This document shows positions 45,819 through 54,939 of a stretch of 64,000 bases of DNA, piece after piece. Numbering within the stretch: position 1 is the stretch's first letter; the number at the start of each line of letters is the position of its first letter. The position numbers and the translations under genes were made by a program. Source of the stretch: JALOOX01 sp964557955 (GTDB lineage Bacteria > Desulfobacterota > Syntrophobacteria > Syntrophobacterales > Syntrophobacteraceae); the NCBI GenBank assembly GCA_964557955.1, contig CAZLCS010000030.1, positions 7,572 through 71,571 of the forward strand. Reading direction: 5' to 3'. Below the pieces are notes generated by a model, which saw only the letters and a program-made list of their open reading frames with translations, was not told where the DNA came from and did no database searches.

Positions 45819-47351
45819 TTGGCCAAGGACACAGCGAGCAAAAAACTGCAGGAGTTGTTGACAGGCCTTGCAGTCCTGGACCATGTGGGGCGTCTGGACA
45901 CAGCCATTCGGGAAATCGCCTATGACAGCCGCAAGGTCATGAACGGGGATCTGTTCGTCGCGATCCGCGGCACCCGAAAGGATGGCGGGCTTTTCATTGA
46001 AGATGCCCGGCAACGTGGGGCCGCGGCGATCGTGAGTGAAGACCTGCCGTCCTCAGCATCTGAAGTCGCCTGGGTCCGGGTCCCGGACAGTCGCGCGGCG
46101 CTCGCCGGCCTGGCAGCCAACTTTTTCGATCATCCCTCGAAGCGGATGCAGCTCATCGGCGTGACGGGAACCAACGGCAAAACGACGACCACACTACTGC
46201 TTGAGTCCATTCTCAGAGCGGCCGGACATTCGGTGGGGGTCCTGGGGACGCTGGCGTACCGCTGGAAGGACCAAACCCTCAAGGCCCCCATGACGACACC
46301 CGAATCGCTGGACCTGCAGAGGCTGTTGCACGAGATGCTTCGGGATGGGGTATCTCACGTCGTGATGGAAGTCTCATCTCACGCTCTAACACTGGGAAGG
46401 GTCCTGGGTTGCACCTTTGCGGCGGGACTTTTCACGAATCTTTCACAGGACCATCTGGACTTTCATCAGGACATGGAATCCTACTACCGGGCCAAGTCCG
46501 CCCTGTTCCGGGATTATCTCACAGCCGCAGCAGAACCGGGAGTTGCCGTCATCAATCGCGATGATCCCTATGGTTTTCGCCTCATTGAGGAAACAGGGTC
46601 GGAAGTCTGGACCTATTCGGTGCAGCGAAGGGACGCGCGGGTCTGGGTGAAATCCGCTGAATTGACGCCCGGCGGCATAATCGCTGAGCTGTTCACGCCC
46701 GAAGGTCCATTTCGCATTCAGTCCCCTCTCATTGGGCGGCTGAACCTTTACAACCTGGTGAGTGCCGCCACGACCGCCCTGGCCCTCGGGGTGGACCGGA
46801 ATTCCGTTATTGATGGACTGGCCGCATTGAGCCGCGTGGACGGACGGCTCGAACGGGTGGTCCTTCCGGAGGGGGTTGAATACGAGGTGGTTGTGGACTA
46901 CGCCCACACCCCGGACGCCATGGTGAAGGCCCTCACCTGCCTTCGTGAAATGACCCGGAACCGCCTTCTGGTGGTCTTTGGATGCGGCGGGGACCGGGAT
47001 CGGAGCAAACGCCCGCTCATGGGTGAGGCCGCGGCCAGGTTGGGGGATTGGATCATCGTCACCAGTGACAACCCGCGGAGCGAAGTACCTGAACAGATTA
47101 TCGAGGAGATTGTCAACGGGGTGCGCGGGGCTAAAATCCCCTTTGTTGAGCCATCTCGGACGCCCACAAAAAAGAAGGGATACACGGTTGTGGTGGATCG
47201 GAAGGAGGCGATCCGGAAAGCCCTCAGGTGGGCGCAGCCGGGCGATGTGATCTTCATCGGGGGCAAGGGACACGAAACATACCAGATTGTCGGAGCGGAA
47301 GTGTTTCCCTTCGACGACCGCCAGGTGGTGAGAGAATTCTTTCAGGAGTGA
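45819..47351 (+). CDS. murE: UDP-MurNAc-tripeptide synthetase MurE (DAP-adding)
   Basis: 510 aa from TTG with GGGAG eight bases upstream. The P-loop is GVTGTNGKTTTTLLLESIL. The DNPR motif (SDNPRSEVPEQII) indicates meso-diaminopimelate as the added amino acid. Adds the third residue of the stem peptide. Separated from ftsI by the 307-bp region that carries the MITE-like element, which breaks the otherwise tight gene packing. Confidence 0.95.
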   Translation: MAKDTASKKLQELLTGLAVLDHVGRLDTAIREIAYDSRKVMNGDLFVAIRGTRKDGGLFIEDARQRGAAAIVSEDLPSSASEVAWVRVPDSRAALAGLAANFFDHPSKRMQLIGVTGTNGKTTTTLLLESILRAAGHSVGVLGTLAYRWKDQTLKAPMTTPESLDLQRLLHEMLRDGVSHVVMEVSSHALTLGRVLGCTFAAGLFTNLSQDHLDFHQDMESYYRAKSALFRDYLTAAAEPGVAVINRDDPYGFRLIEETGSEVWTYSVQRRDARVWVKSAELTPGGIIAELFTPEGPFRIQSPLIGRLNLYNLVSAATTALALGVDRNSVIDGLAALSRVDGRLERVVLPEGVEYEVVVDYAHTPDAMVKALTCLREMTRNRLLVVFGCGGDRDRSKRPLMGEAAARLGDWIIVTSDNPRSEVPEQIIEEIVNGVRGAKIPFVEPSRTPTKKKGYTVVVDRKEAIRKALRWAQPGDVIFIGGKGHETYQIVGAEVFPFDDRQVVREFFQE

Positions 47352-47377
47352 GCGGAAGTCAAAAGCAGGCATGCCTT

Positions 47378-47466
47378 AACCAGTAACCAGTAACCAGTAA
47401 CCAGTAACCAGTAACCAGAAACCAGAAACCAGAAACCAGAAACTAGAAACTAGAAACCAGAAACCG
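47378..47466. repeat. Heptamer tandem repeat (AACCAGT / AAACCAG units)
   Basis: About twelve 7-bp units between murE and murF, drifting from AACCAGT to AACCAGA and AACTAGA. Related tracts lie at 12975 and 26937. Confidence 0.95.
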
Positions 47467-47482
47467 GCAACTGGGGAACCGC

Positions 47483-48910
47483 ATGGAATGGAGAATAGCG
47501 CAGCTCGTGCAGGCCACAAAGGGGATTCTTCTCCAGGGTGACCCTTCAAGAGTGGTGCGGTCCATCTCCACGGACAGCAGGATGATTGGACCGGGCGACT
47601 GCTTTGTGGCCCTCAGGGGAGAAAGGTTTGATGCTCATGATTTTGTAGGTCAAACCCTTGCCGGCGGGGCAGCGGCTGTGGTTGTGTCCTCCATTCGCCC
47701 GGACTGGCAGTCGGGCGGAGATGAGCCACCGGCCATCATCCAGGTGACCGACACCCTGCACGCGCTGGGTGAGTTGGCGCGATTCCATCGCGGCAGATTC
47801 TCCATCCCCGTGGTCGGCGTGGGGGGGAGCAACGGCAAGACCAGCACCAAAGAGATGATTTGCGCCATATTGAGCTGCACACACAGGGTGCTCAAGAACC
47901 CGGGAAACCTGAACAACCTCATCGGCGTGCCCTTGACACTGCTGCAACTTACGGAAGAGCACACGGCGGCGGTCATCGAGGTGGGGATCAACGTGCCGGG
48001 AGAGATGGAGCGCCTGTCGAACATTGTCCATCCCACGGTGGGGCTCCTGACCAACATCCATCCCGCGCACCTGGAAGGCCTGGGGTCGCTGGACGAGGTG
48101 CTGGCGGAAAAGGGGAGGTTGCTCATGTCGCTGGGGCAGGACAATCTGGCTGTCATCAATTGGGACGACGCAAGGCTTCGAGCACTTTCAACCCGCCTCG
48201 AATGCCGCCTGATTCGTTTCGGAACCGGTCTGGACCCGGTCGAGGTGCGGCTGCAGGGTCAGGTCACCCTCGAAAACGGAATGAGCTGTTTCCAGGCGAA
48301 GCTGGGGCCTGATGCGGTATCCATTTGTTTGCCGGTGCTGGGGATGCACCAGGTCCAGAACGCTCTGGGGGCGGCGGCAGTCGCTTACGGGCTGGGAGAG
48401 TCCCCGGAGACCATCGTCCGAGGGCTGGCGAGCCACAGGCCCGTGCGCCAGCGCATGGAGATGCATTCCCTGGGGCGCGGCATGGTGCTCATCGACGATA
48501 CGTACAACGCCAATCCCCGCTCCATGATGTCCGCGGTTCAGACTGCGCGTGAGGCTGCGCCCGCCGGGGCTCGGCTGATTGCCGTCCTGGGCGACATGCG
48601 GGAGCTTGGGCCCGAGAGTCAGGCCATGCATCGGGAGGTGGGGGAGAGAATCGGTGCGATGGGTGTGGATCGACTCATCACTCTGGGAGTGCTCAGCTCG
48701 GAGATTGAATCTGGGGCTCGTAGGGCCGGTATGGACGCATCGGCGTGCTCGCATGTTGCGAGTCATGAGGAAGCGGTCCGGAGAGTGTGTGAGAGTATGG
48801 TGGATGGGGCGTGGGTCGTTGTGAAGGGATCCAGGGGCATGACCATGGAGAAAGTTGTGGCAGGAGTTCTGGACTTCATGAATGCTTCGTCCGGAAACGC
48901 TGAACGGTAG
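47483..48910 (+). CDS. murF: UDP-MurNAc-tripeptide:D-Ala-D-Ala ligase MurF
   Basis: 475 aa. P-loop VGVGGSNGKTSTKEMI, Mur ligase middle motif (EVGINVPGEMERL, NIHPAHLEGLGS) and C-terminal DDTYNANPRSMMSAV are MurF signatures. Adds D-Ala-D-Ala to complete the pentapeptide. mraY normally follows; here murD starts 24 bases after the stop. Confidence 0.96.
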   Translation: MEWRIAQLVQATKGILLQGDPSRVVRSISTDSRMIGPGDCFVALRGERFDAHDFVGQTLAGGAAAVVVSSIRPDWQSGGDEPPAIIQVTDTLHALGELARFHRGRFSIPVVGVGGSNGKTSTKEMICAILSCTHRVLKNPGNLNNLIGVPLTLLQLTEEHTAAVIEVGINVPGEMERLSNIVHPTVGLLTNIHPAHLEGLGSLDEVLAEKGRLLMSLGQDNLAVINWDDARLRALSTRLECRLIRFGTGLDPVEVRLQGQVTLENGMSCFQAKLGPDAVSICLPVLGMHQVQNALGAAAVAYGLGESPETIVRGLASHRPVRQRMEMHSLGRGMVLIDDTYNANPRSMMSAVQTAREAAPAGARLIAVLGDMRELGPESQAMHREVGERIGAMGVDRLITLGVLSSEIESGARRAGMDASACSHVASHEEAVRRVCESMVDGAWVVVKGSRGMTMEKVVAGVLDFMNASSGNAER

Positions 48911-48934
48911 AAGAAGCTGGGAGAGGGAAGCGGG

Positions 48935-50296
48935 GTGTCGGAGTCTTCCGAACAGAAGAAGGTCCTGGTGGTCGGAATGGGAGTTTCGGGCCAGGCCGTC
49001 TGTGAGGTGCTGCTGAACCGGGGCATGCAGGTGGTGGCCACCGACCTCGGGGCGCGCGAACGGTTCGGGACCGTGCTGGATGCCCTGGAGTCCAGAGGGT
49101 GTGTCCTGCATCTGGGGACGCATCTTCTGGATGATTTCATCCGTGCGGATCAGATCGTTGTGAGTCCCGGTGTGCCCCTGAACATCAGCCCCCTGAAAGC
49201 CGCTGCGGAGAGGGGAGTGGAGATTATCGGGGAGCTGGAATGGGCATGGCGCCAGACCAGTACACCGGTGTTGGCCGTGACCGGGACCAACGGCAAGACC
49301 ACGACGACCTCTCTGCTCGGGGAGATGCTGAGAGCTTCGGGGAAAAACGTTTTCGTGGGCGGCAACATTGGGACTCCCCTCAGCCGCTGGATCCTTGATG
49401 GCGGGAAGGCCGATCTGCTGGTGCTGGAAGTGAGCAGCTTCCAGTTGGACACTGCGAACACCTTCAACCCACAGGTTGGGATTCTCCTGAACATCACGGA
49501 GGATCACCTCGATCGCTACGGCAGTTTCGAGGACTACATCGATTCGAAGTTTTCCCTGTTCTCCCGTCAGACCCCGGACCAGTATGCCATTGTCAACCTG
49601 GATGATCCCTTATGTCGTGAACGGAGCGCCGGCATTCCAGGAAATCTCTTGACCTACAGCAGGAGACGGAAGGATGCGCACGCCGGGGTGGCGCGAGGAA
49701 GGATCCGGGTCAGTCTTCCCGGGAGAGAGCCATTCGACCTCAACCTTGCCGGGATTCCCCTTCAGGGAGTGCATAACGAAGAGAACATCATGGCTGCGTC
49801 ATTGGCCGCCGCCGTGATGGGTGTGGAGCCCGAGCTCCTCCAAAAGGTGATCAATGCATACCGCGGTCTTCCCCACCGTGTTGAATGGGTGAGGAACTGG
49901 AATGGGATCGACTTCTACGATGACTCCAAGGGAACCAACGTGGGTGCCGTGGTCAAGGCGCTGGAGAATTTCGATCGGCCCGTTTGGCTGCTCCTCGGGG
50001 GGAGGGACAAGCTTGGCTCTTACGAACCGCTCATCGAGCCGCTCCGGCAGAAGGGGCGTGGCGTGCTGGCTTTTGGAGAGTCTGCTCTGCGTATCCAGGA
50101 GCAGCTGGGATCATCCGTCCCCACTCGGTCTTTCCCGAATCTGGAGCAGGCCTTTGGAGAAGCTGTGAGGTGGGCGAAATCAGGGGATGTCGTGCTGCTG
50201 TCGCCAGCCTGTTCTTCATTCGACCAGTACGAGAACTATGCGCAGCGAGGCGACCACTTTAAACGTTTGGTGAACGGCCTTCAGGACGAGTCATAG
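48935..50296 (+). CDS. murD: UDP-MurNAc-L-Ala:D-Glu ligase MurD
   Basis: 453 aa from GTG. N-terminal Rossmann VLVVGMGVSGQAVCEVLL, P-loop AVTGTNGKTTTTSLLGEML, NITEDHLDRYGSFEDY, and C-terminal FYDDSKGTNVGAVVKALENF all fit MurD. Adds D-glutamate to UDP-MurNAc-L-Ala. Confidence 0.96.
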   Translation: MSESSEQKKVLVVGMGVSGQAVCEVLLNRGMQVVATDLGARERFGTVLDALESRGCVLHLGTHLLDDFIRADQIVVSPGVPLNISPLKAAAERGVEIIGELEWAWRQTSTPVLAVTGTNGKTTTTSLLGEMLRASGKNVFVGGNIGTPLSRWILDGGKADLLVLEVSSFQLDTANTFNPQVGILLNITEDHLDRYGSFEDYIDSKFSLFSRQTPDQYAIVNLDDPLCRERSAGIPGNLLTYSRRRKDAHAGVARGRIRVSLPGREPFDLNLAGIPLQGVHNEENIMAASLAAAVMGVEPELLQKVINAYRGLPHRVEWVRNWNGIDFYDDSKGTNVGAVVKALENFDRPVWLLLGGRDKLGSYEPLIEPLRQKGRGVLAFGESALRIQEQLGSSVPTRSFPNLEQAFGEAVRWAKSGDVVLLSPACSSFDQYENYAQRGDHFKRLVNGLQDES

Positions 50297-50308
50297 CTGG
50301 AGAACGAT

Positions 50309-51496
50309 ATGTCCAGATCTTTAACGGATGTGCCTCCCTTCACGGAGGACAGCGAGAGGTCGAAAACAGGCCCTTCGTCGCTGGCCCTTCCCCTCGAAAC
50401 CCAGCTATGGATCATGGTCTCCCTGCTCATCCTGATCGGGCTCATCATGGTTTACAGCGCCAGTTCGACGGTGGGTCTCAAGAACCTCGCAGAGCAGGTG
50501 GACATGGAAGCCTCCACCTCTCACTATCTGGCCCGCCAGCTGATCTGCATTTCCCTGGGACTGGCCATCATGGCGGCAGCCAGTCGATTTCCTTACAAGC
50601 GGCTGAGCCGGCTTGCCCCGAGATTGCTCGCCCTGACCGTGATGTCCCTGGTGCTGGTGCTCTGGTTCGGGGTTGAAATCAACAATGCCAGGCGTTGGTT
50701 TCAGCTCTCCATCTTTTTGCTGCAGCCGGCGGAATTCGCCAAGGTGTGCTGGGTGGTCTTCCTGAGCGCCTGGCTGGTCAGGAAGCAGGACAAGATCAAG
50801 CGGATGAGCATCGGCTTCTGGCCTCCCATGATCTGGTGTGGCATTTTGGGAGGCTTGCTGCTGATGGAGCCCGATTTCGGGACCACCTTTCTGATCGGAT
50901 GTTCCACCTTTGTGATGTTGCTCCTGGGAGGAGTCCCCTTCAGACATTTGTTCGCCTTGGCGCCCTTGGCGGCGTTGGTTTTCTACCGTTTCGTCTACAA
51001 GGTCCCTTACCGTTGGGAGCGGGTGACGGCCTTCAGAAATCCATGGACAGATCCCCTGGATTCGGGGTACCAACTCATTCAGGCCTGGATTGCGGTAGGG
51101 TCGGGCGGATTCTGGGGGATCGGTCTGGGTGCCAGCCAGCAGAAGCTGTTCTATCTTCCCGAGGCATTCACGGATTTCATTCTTGCTGTGGTTGCCGAGG
51201 AGCTGGGGTTTGCCGGGATCACAGCCGTCACGGTGTTGTTCGCACTGTTTTTTCTGACGGGGTTCCGGGTGTCGAGGTCCGCACCCGACCAGTTCGGCGT
51301 CCTGCTGGCGGCGGGACTGACCATGCTCATCACACTTCAGGCCCTGGTGAATATGGGAGTCGTGCTCGGACTCATGCCGACCAAGGGGTTGCCCCTGCCG
51401 TTCATTTCGTATGGCGGCAGCGCTTTCACGGCCAATTGCCTTGCTGTGGGCATTCTCATGAACATTGCCCGACATGCTGAGAGGCGGGTGGTTTAG
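50309..51496 (+). CDS. ftsW: FtsW, septal murein glycosyltransferase
   Basis: 395 aa, about ten membrane helices, SEDS family. MVYSASS after helix 1, ARRWFQL, QPAEFAKVCWVVF, PDFGTTFLI and the final LPLPFISYGGSAFTAN are classical SEDS motifs. Polymerises lipid II with FtsI. murG normally follows; here murC starts one base after the stop. Confidence 0.96.
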   Translation: MSRSLTDVPPFTEDSERSKTGPSSLALPLETQLWIMVSLLILIGLIMVYSASSTVGLKNLAEQVDMEASTSHYLARQLICISLGLAIMAAASRFPYKRLSRLAPRLLALTVMSLVLVLWFGVEINNARRWFQLSIFLLQPAEFAKVCWVVFLSAWLVRKQDKIKRMSIGFWPPMIWCGILGGLLLMEPDFGTTFLIGCSTFVMLLLGGVPFRHLFALAPLAALVFYRFVYKVPYRWERVTAFRNPWTDPLDSGYQLIQAWIAVGSGGFWGIGLGASQQKLFYLPEAFTDFILAVVAEELGFAGITAVTVLFALFFLTGFRVSRSAPDQFGVLLAAGLTMLITLQALVNMGVVLGLMPTKGLPLPFISYGGSAFTANCLAVGILMNIARHAERRVV

Positions 51497-51497
51497 G

Positions 51498-52874
51498 ATG
51501 TATAAAGGTTATCAACATATTCATTTTGTAGGCATCGGTGGGATCGGCATGAGCGGCATTGCCGAGCTGCTGCTGAACCTCGGGTACAGGGTGAGCGGCT
51601 CCGACCTGAGAGAGACGGAGATCACTCGCAGGCTTGTGGAGCTGGGTGCGGAAATTCATGTGGGCCATGATGGAGAGCATGTCAAGGGGGCGGATGTGGT
51701 GGTCCTCTCCTCGGCCATTTCCGAAGAGAATCCCGAACTGCGGGCGGCTCGAAGCATGGGCAAGGTGCCGGTGATCCGGCGCGCTGAGATGCTGGCGGAG
51801 CTGATGCGATTGAAGTATGCCGTGCTGGTCGCCGGCGCCCACGGCAAAACCACGACGACATCCATGGTTTCGACGGTTCTCGCTCGTGGCGGCCTGGATC
51901 CGACGGTGGTTATCGGCGGCCGGCTCAATGCATGGGGCACCAATGCGAAGCTCGGTTCGGGTGATTTCATGGTGGCTGAAGCGGATGAGAGCGACGGAAC
52001 ATTTCTGCTGCTGCCTCCGACCATCGCGGTGGTGACGAACATCGATCTGGAGCACATGGATTTCTATCGGGACCTGGAGCACATCCAGCACACCTTCCTC
52101 GAGTTCATCAATCGCATCCCTTTCTATGGACAGGCTGTCCTCTGCCTTGAAGACGAAAACATCCAGACGATCCTGCCGCTCATCTCCAAGCGATATGTGA
52201 CCTATGGCCTATCATCCCAGGCCGACTTCCAGGCGCGTGAGATCCGATCCAACGGCTTGAACACGACCTACCGGGCGTTCCACCAGGGGCGGGAGCTGGG
52301 GGAGATCGAGCTGCCCATCCCGGGACGCCACAATGTTCTCAATTCCCTGGCTGCAGTGGCTGTGGCCCATGATCTCGAGATCGACTGGCCCAGCGTTCAG
52401 GCCGGCCTGAGGGACATGACGGGGGTCCAGCGACGGTTCCAGATCAAAGGGGAGGCCGGTGGGGTACTGGTTCTGGACGACTACGGACACCATCCGACGG
52501 AGATCCGGAATGTCCTGGAGACGCTGGCCCAGTGCTTTCCCGACCGTCGGCGCATCGTGGTGTTTCAGCCTCACCGCTACACGAGGACCCAGGCGCTTCT
52601 GGATCAATTCGCGCGCTGCTTCTACCACTCGGATCGATTGTTCCTGACGGAGATTTACGCGGCCAGTGAAAGACCCATCCCAGGGGTAACCGGGACGCGT
52701 CTGGCGGAGCAGGTCGCTGTACACGGGCATCATGATCTGGAGTTTCACACGACCTTCGAAGGATTGTTGGAGAGTCTGAAGGCGACCGTCAAACCGGGCG
52801 ATGTGGTGATCACATTGGGAGCCGGAAATGTGTGGCAGATCGGCGAGGATCTGCTCGATTCGCTCAAGGGTTGA
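51498..52874 (+). CDS. murC: UDP-MurNAc:L-Ala ligase MurC
   Basis: 458 aa. HIHFVGIGGIGMSGIAELLL start, P-loop GAHGKTTTTSMV, EADESDGTFL and DDYGHHPTEIRNVLE are MurC signatures. ATG 51498 directly follows the ftsW stop. First peptide ligase of the pathway. Confidence 0.97.
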   Translation: MYKGYQHIHFVGIGGIGMSGIAELLLNLGYRVSGSDLRETEITRRLVELGAEIHVGHDGEHVKGADVVVLSSAISEENPELRAARSMGKVPVIRRAEMLAELMRLKYAVLVAGAHGKTTTTSMVSTVLARGGLDPTVVIGGRLNAWGTNAKLGSGDFMVAEADESDGTFLLLPPTIAVVTNIDLEHMDFYRDLEHIQHTFLEFINRIPFYGQAVLCLEDENIQTILPLISKRYVTYGLSSQADFQAREIRSNGLNTTYRAFHQGRELGEIELPIPGRHNVLNSLAAVAVAHDLEIDWPSVQAGLRDMTGVQRRFQIKGEAGGVLVLDDYGHHPTEIRNVLETLAQCFPDRRRIVVFQPHRYTRTQALLDQFARCFYHSDRLFLTEIYAASERPIPGVTGTRLAEQVAVHGHHDLEFHTTFEGLLESLKATVKPGDVVITLGAGNVWQIGEDLLDSLKG

Positions 52875-52876
52875 AA

Positions 52877-53863
52877 ATGCTGCAACCACAAACCTTGCTG
52901 TCCGCTCATGGATGTGCCGCGCCGATGGAGCCGGAAGCCCGGGCCGGTCTGTGGAGCTGTCTCAAGGCGGAGTCAGAGGGGCTGGGCCGGGCCGAAGTAT
53001 TGTGGGATGTCCCCCTCGCCGGCTGTACGACCTTCCGCATCGGGGGGCCCGCTCGGTGCCTGGTGCGGCCGGTGTCCGTCGATGGGATCACCGAAATTCT
53101 TCTCCGGGCGCGTGCATTGGGCGTTCCGCATCTGGTCCTGGGGGGAGGCAGCAACGTTCTGGCGCCGGACGAGCCCATGGAGGGGGTGGTGATCCAGCTG
53201 AGCCGCGCATGCTCGGAGATCCGGGTCGACCATGGTGGGGAACGAGGCGCAGTGGAAGTCCGCGTGGGAGCCGGCGTGAGACTGTCGCGTCTCATCCGTT
53301 TTTGCGCGGAGAATGGGCTGAGCGGGGTGGAGCCGCTGGTTGGCATTCCCGGAACTCTCGGTGGAGCAGCGGTGATGAATGCGGGAACACGGGATGGATG
53401 TCTGGCGGATGTGCTCCTCTGGCTCGAGCTGCTTGACGAGCGAGGCGTTCGTCAGCGCCTGGGGCGGAGGGATCTCAACCCCCTGTATCGCTCCATGCGG
53501 TTGCCCATGGACTGGACCGTCATCGGCGCATGTTTGGGGCTGGTCTCCTCCCTGAAAAGTGGAATTCGAGAGAAGCTGCAGGCTGCCGTGAAGAAGCGGA
53601 AGGCCACACAGCCTTTGAACCGGCCCTCTGCGGGGTCGGTTTACAAAAATCCCCCCGTTGCTCCCGCAGGGTGGCTCATCGAGAATGCCGGATTGAAAGG
53701 GTTCAGGGTAGGCGGGGCCGCCGTGTCGGAGAAGCACGCCAACTGGATCCTGAATCTTGGGGGGGCGACAGCTGCGGATGTGCGCGCCGTAATGGATCAC
53801 GTAGAGAAATCGGTTCGAGCGACATTTGGTGTTTGTCTCGAAAGGGAAATTCTAATATTGTAG
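52877..53863 (+). CDS. murB: UDP-N-acetylenolpyruvoylglucosamine reductase MurB
   Basis: 328 aa FAD enzyme. CTTFRIGGPARCLVRP, LGGGSNVLAPDEP and GIPGTLGGAAVMNAG bind FAD; GSVYKNPP holds the catalytic Ser and EKHANWILN the family C-terminus. Reduces the enolpyruvyl group to make UDP-MurNAc. ATG follows AAGGGTTG; the frame is open upstream inside murC. Confidence 0.95.
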   Translation: MLQPQTLLSAHGCAAPMEPEARAGLWSCLKAESEGLGRAEVLWDVPLAGCTTFRIGGPARCLVRPVSVDGITEILLRARALGVPHLVLGGGSNVLAPDEPMEGVVIQLSRACSEIRVDHGGERGAVEVRVGAGVRLSRLIRFCAENGLSGVEPLVGIPGTLGGAAVMNAGTRDGCLADVLLWLELLDERGVRQRLGRRDLNPLYRSMRLPMDWTVIGACLGLVSSLKSGIREKLQAAVKKRKATQPLNRPSAGSVYKNPPVAPAGWLIENAGLKGFRVGGAAVSEKHANWILNLGGATAADVRAVMDHVEKSVRATFGVCLEREILIL

Positions 53864-53926
53864 ACTCAACCGGAGAGGGGGGAGTGTTTGACCTTTCGTG
53901 GAAGAACGCTCCGCCGGTAAGGCGCC

Positions 53927-54754
53927 ATGCGAAAAAAGAGAAACCGCTATCGCCAGGACAGAAAGGCTCAGATCCGTCGATGGCTCAAGCGAGTCAAAAC
54001 GGTTTTCGGGTTTCTCATGATCATCCCCACCGTATTTGCGCTCAGTGCCGCATTAGCCCATGCTTACCATGCACTCCTGGATGGACCGTGGTTTCGACTG
54101 CAGGAAATACAGATTTCCGGTCTCAAGACTGTGGATCGCAAGGAAGTCCTCAATGCCCTGGGCATTCCACGGAATGCCAGTCTCTTGACGGTCAAAGTTT
54201 CGGAACGGGCCAAGGCTGTGAGAGCCATCGCCTGGCTTCAAGACTCTGAGGTGAAAGTCGACCTGCCGGACCGCATCGTGGTTGAAGTGGTGGAACGAGA
54301 GCCTGTCGCCGTTGTGTTTGCTGATGAATTCTTCGTCATGGATCGAGACGGCCTTCTGTTCGCCCCGGCTGCTGCGGATGCGCACCCAATGCTCCCCCTG
54401 GTCACCGGCTTCGCAGGATCAAATCTGAAGCTGGGAGATCGGTTACCGGCTGAAGCATTGGATTCATTCAGACGATTGATGGCTGCTCTTGCAGGTTCAC
54501 AGAGCTGGTTCGCACTGAATCAGATCTCCGAGTGCCGATGGCACAACGAGGAGGGGTTCATTCTGTACACGACGGTGAAGGCGATCCCCATCGAGTTGGG
54601 GTGGGATGACTACGAGCGCAAGTTGGGACATCTCCAGAAGGTTCTGGCCCATTTGAGCCAGAGGCAGCTTCTGGAGACGGTCAAGCGCATTGATCTGGAT
54701 TATCCGAATCGAGCTTTTGTTAGCGGAGATTTCCCTGTTCCGAAGGGGATTTAG
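53927..54754 (+). CDS. ftsQ: Cell division protein FtsQ
   Basis: 275 aa: basic cytoplasmic N-terminus, one helix (VFGFLMIIPTVFALSAALAH), POTRA domain (LQEIQISGLKTVDRKEVLNA) and FtsQ domain with LPDRIVVEVVEREPVAVVF. Organises FtsB/L in the divisome. ddl, often between murB and ftsQ, is absent here. Confidence 0.93.
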   Translation: MRKKRNRYRQDRKAQIRRWLKRVKTVFGFLMIIPTVFALSAALAHAYHALLDGPWFRLQEIQISGLKTVDRKEVLNALGIPRNASLLTVKVSERAKAVRAIAWLQDSEVKVDLPDRIVVEVVEREPVAVVFADEFFVMDRDGLLFAPAAADAHPMLPLVTGFAGSNLKLGDRLPAEALDSFRRLMAALAGSQSWFALNQISECRWHNEEGFILYTTVKAIPIELGWDDYERKLGHLQKVLAHLSQRQLLETVKRIDLDYPNRAFVSGDFPVPKGI

Positions 54755-54939
54755 GGGGCGGGTTCGTCGACCGGGGGACCTGCTGAAGGACTGGGTGCCG
54801 CACAAGGGGCGTTTCCTTCACGATTCCGAAGGTGCCGGTTGAGGGCACGGGAGCCTGAGGGGGTGGCGGCTGGTAGGAACCGCAAAGAAGGGCGGACGGG
54901 CTCCGTGCTGAAAAGAGCGGGCCAGTTGAAAGGGAGGAA

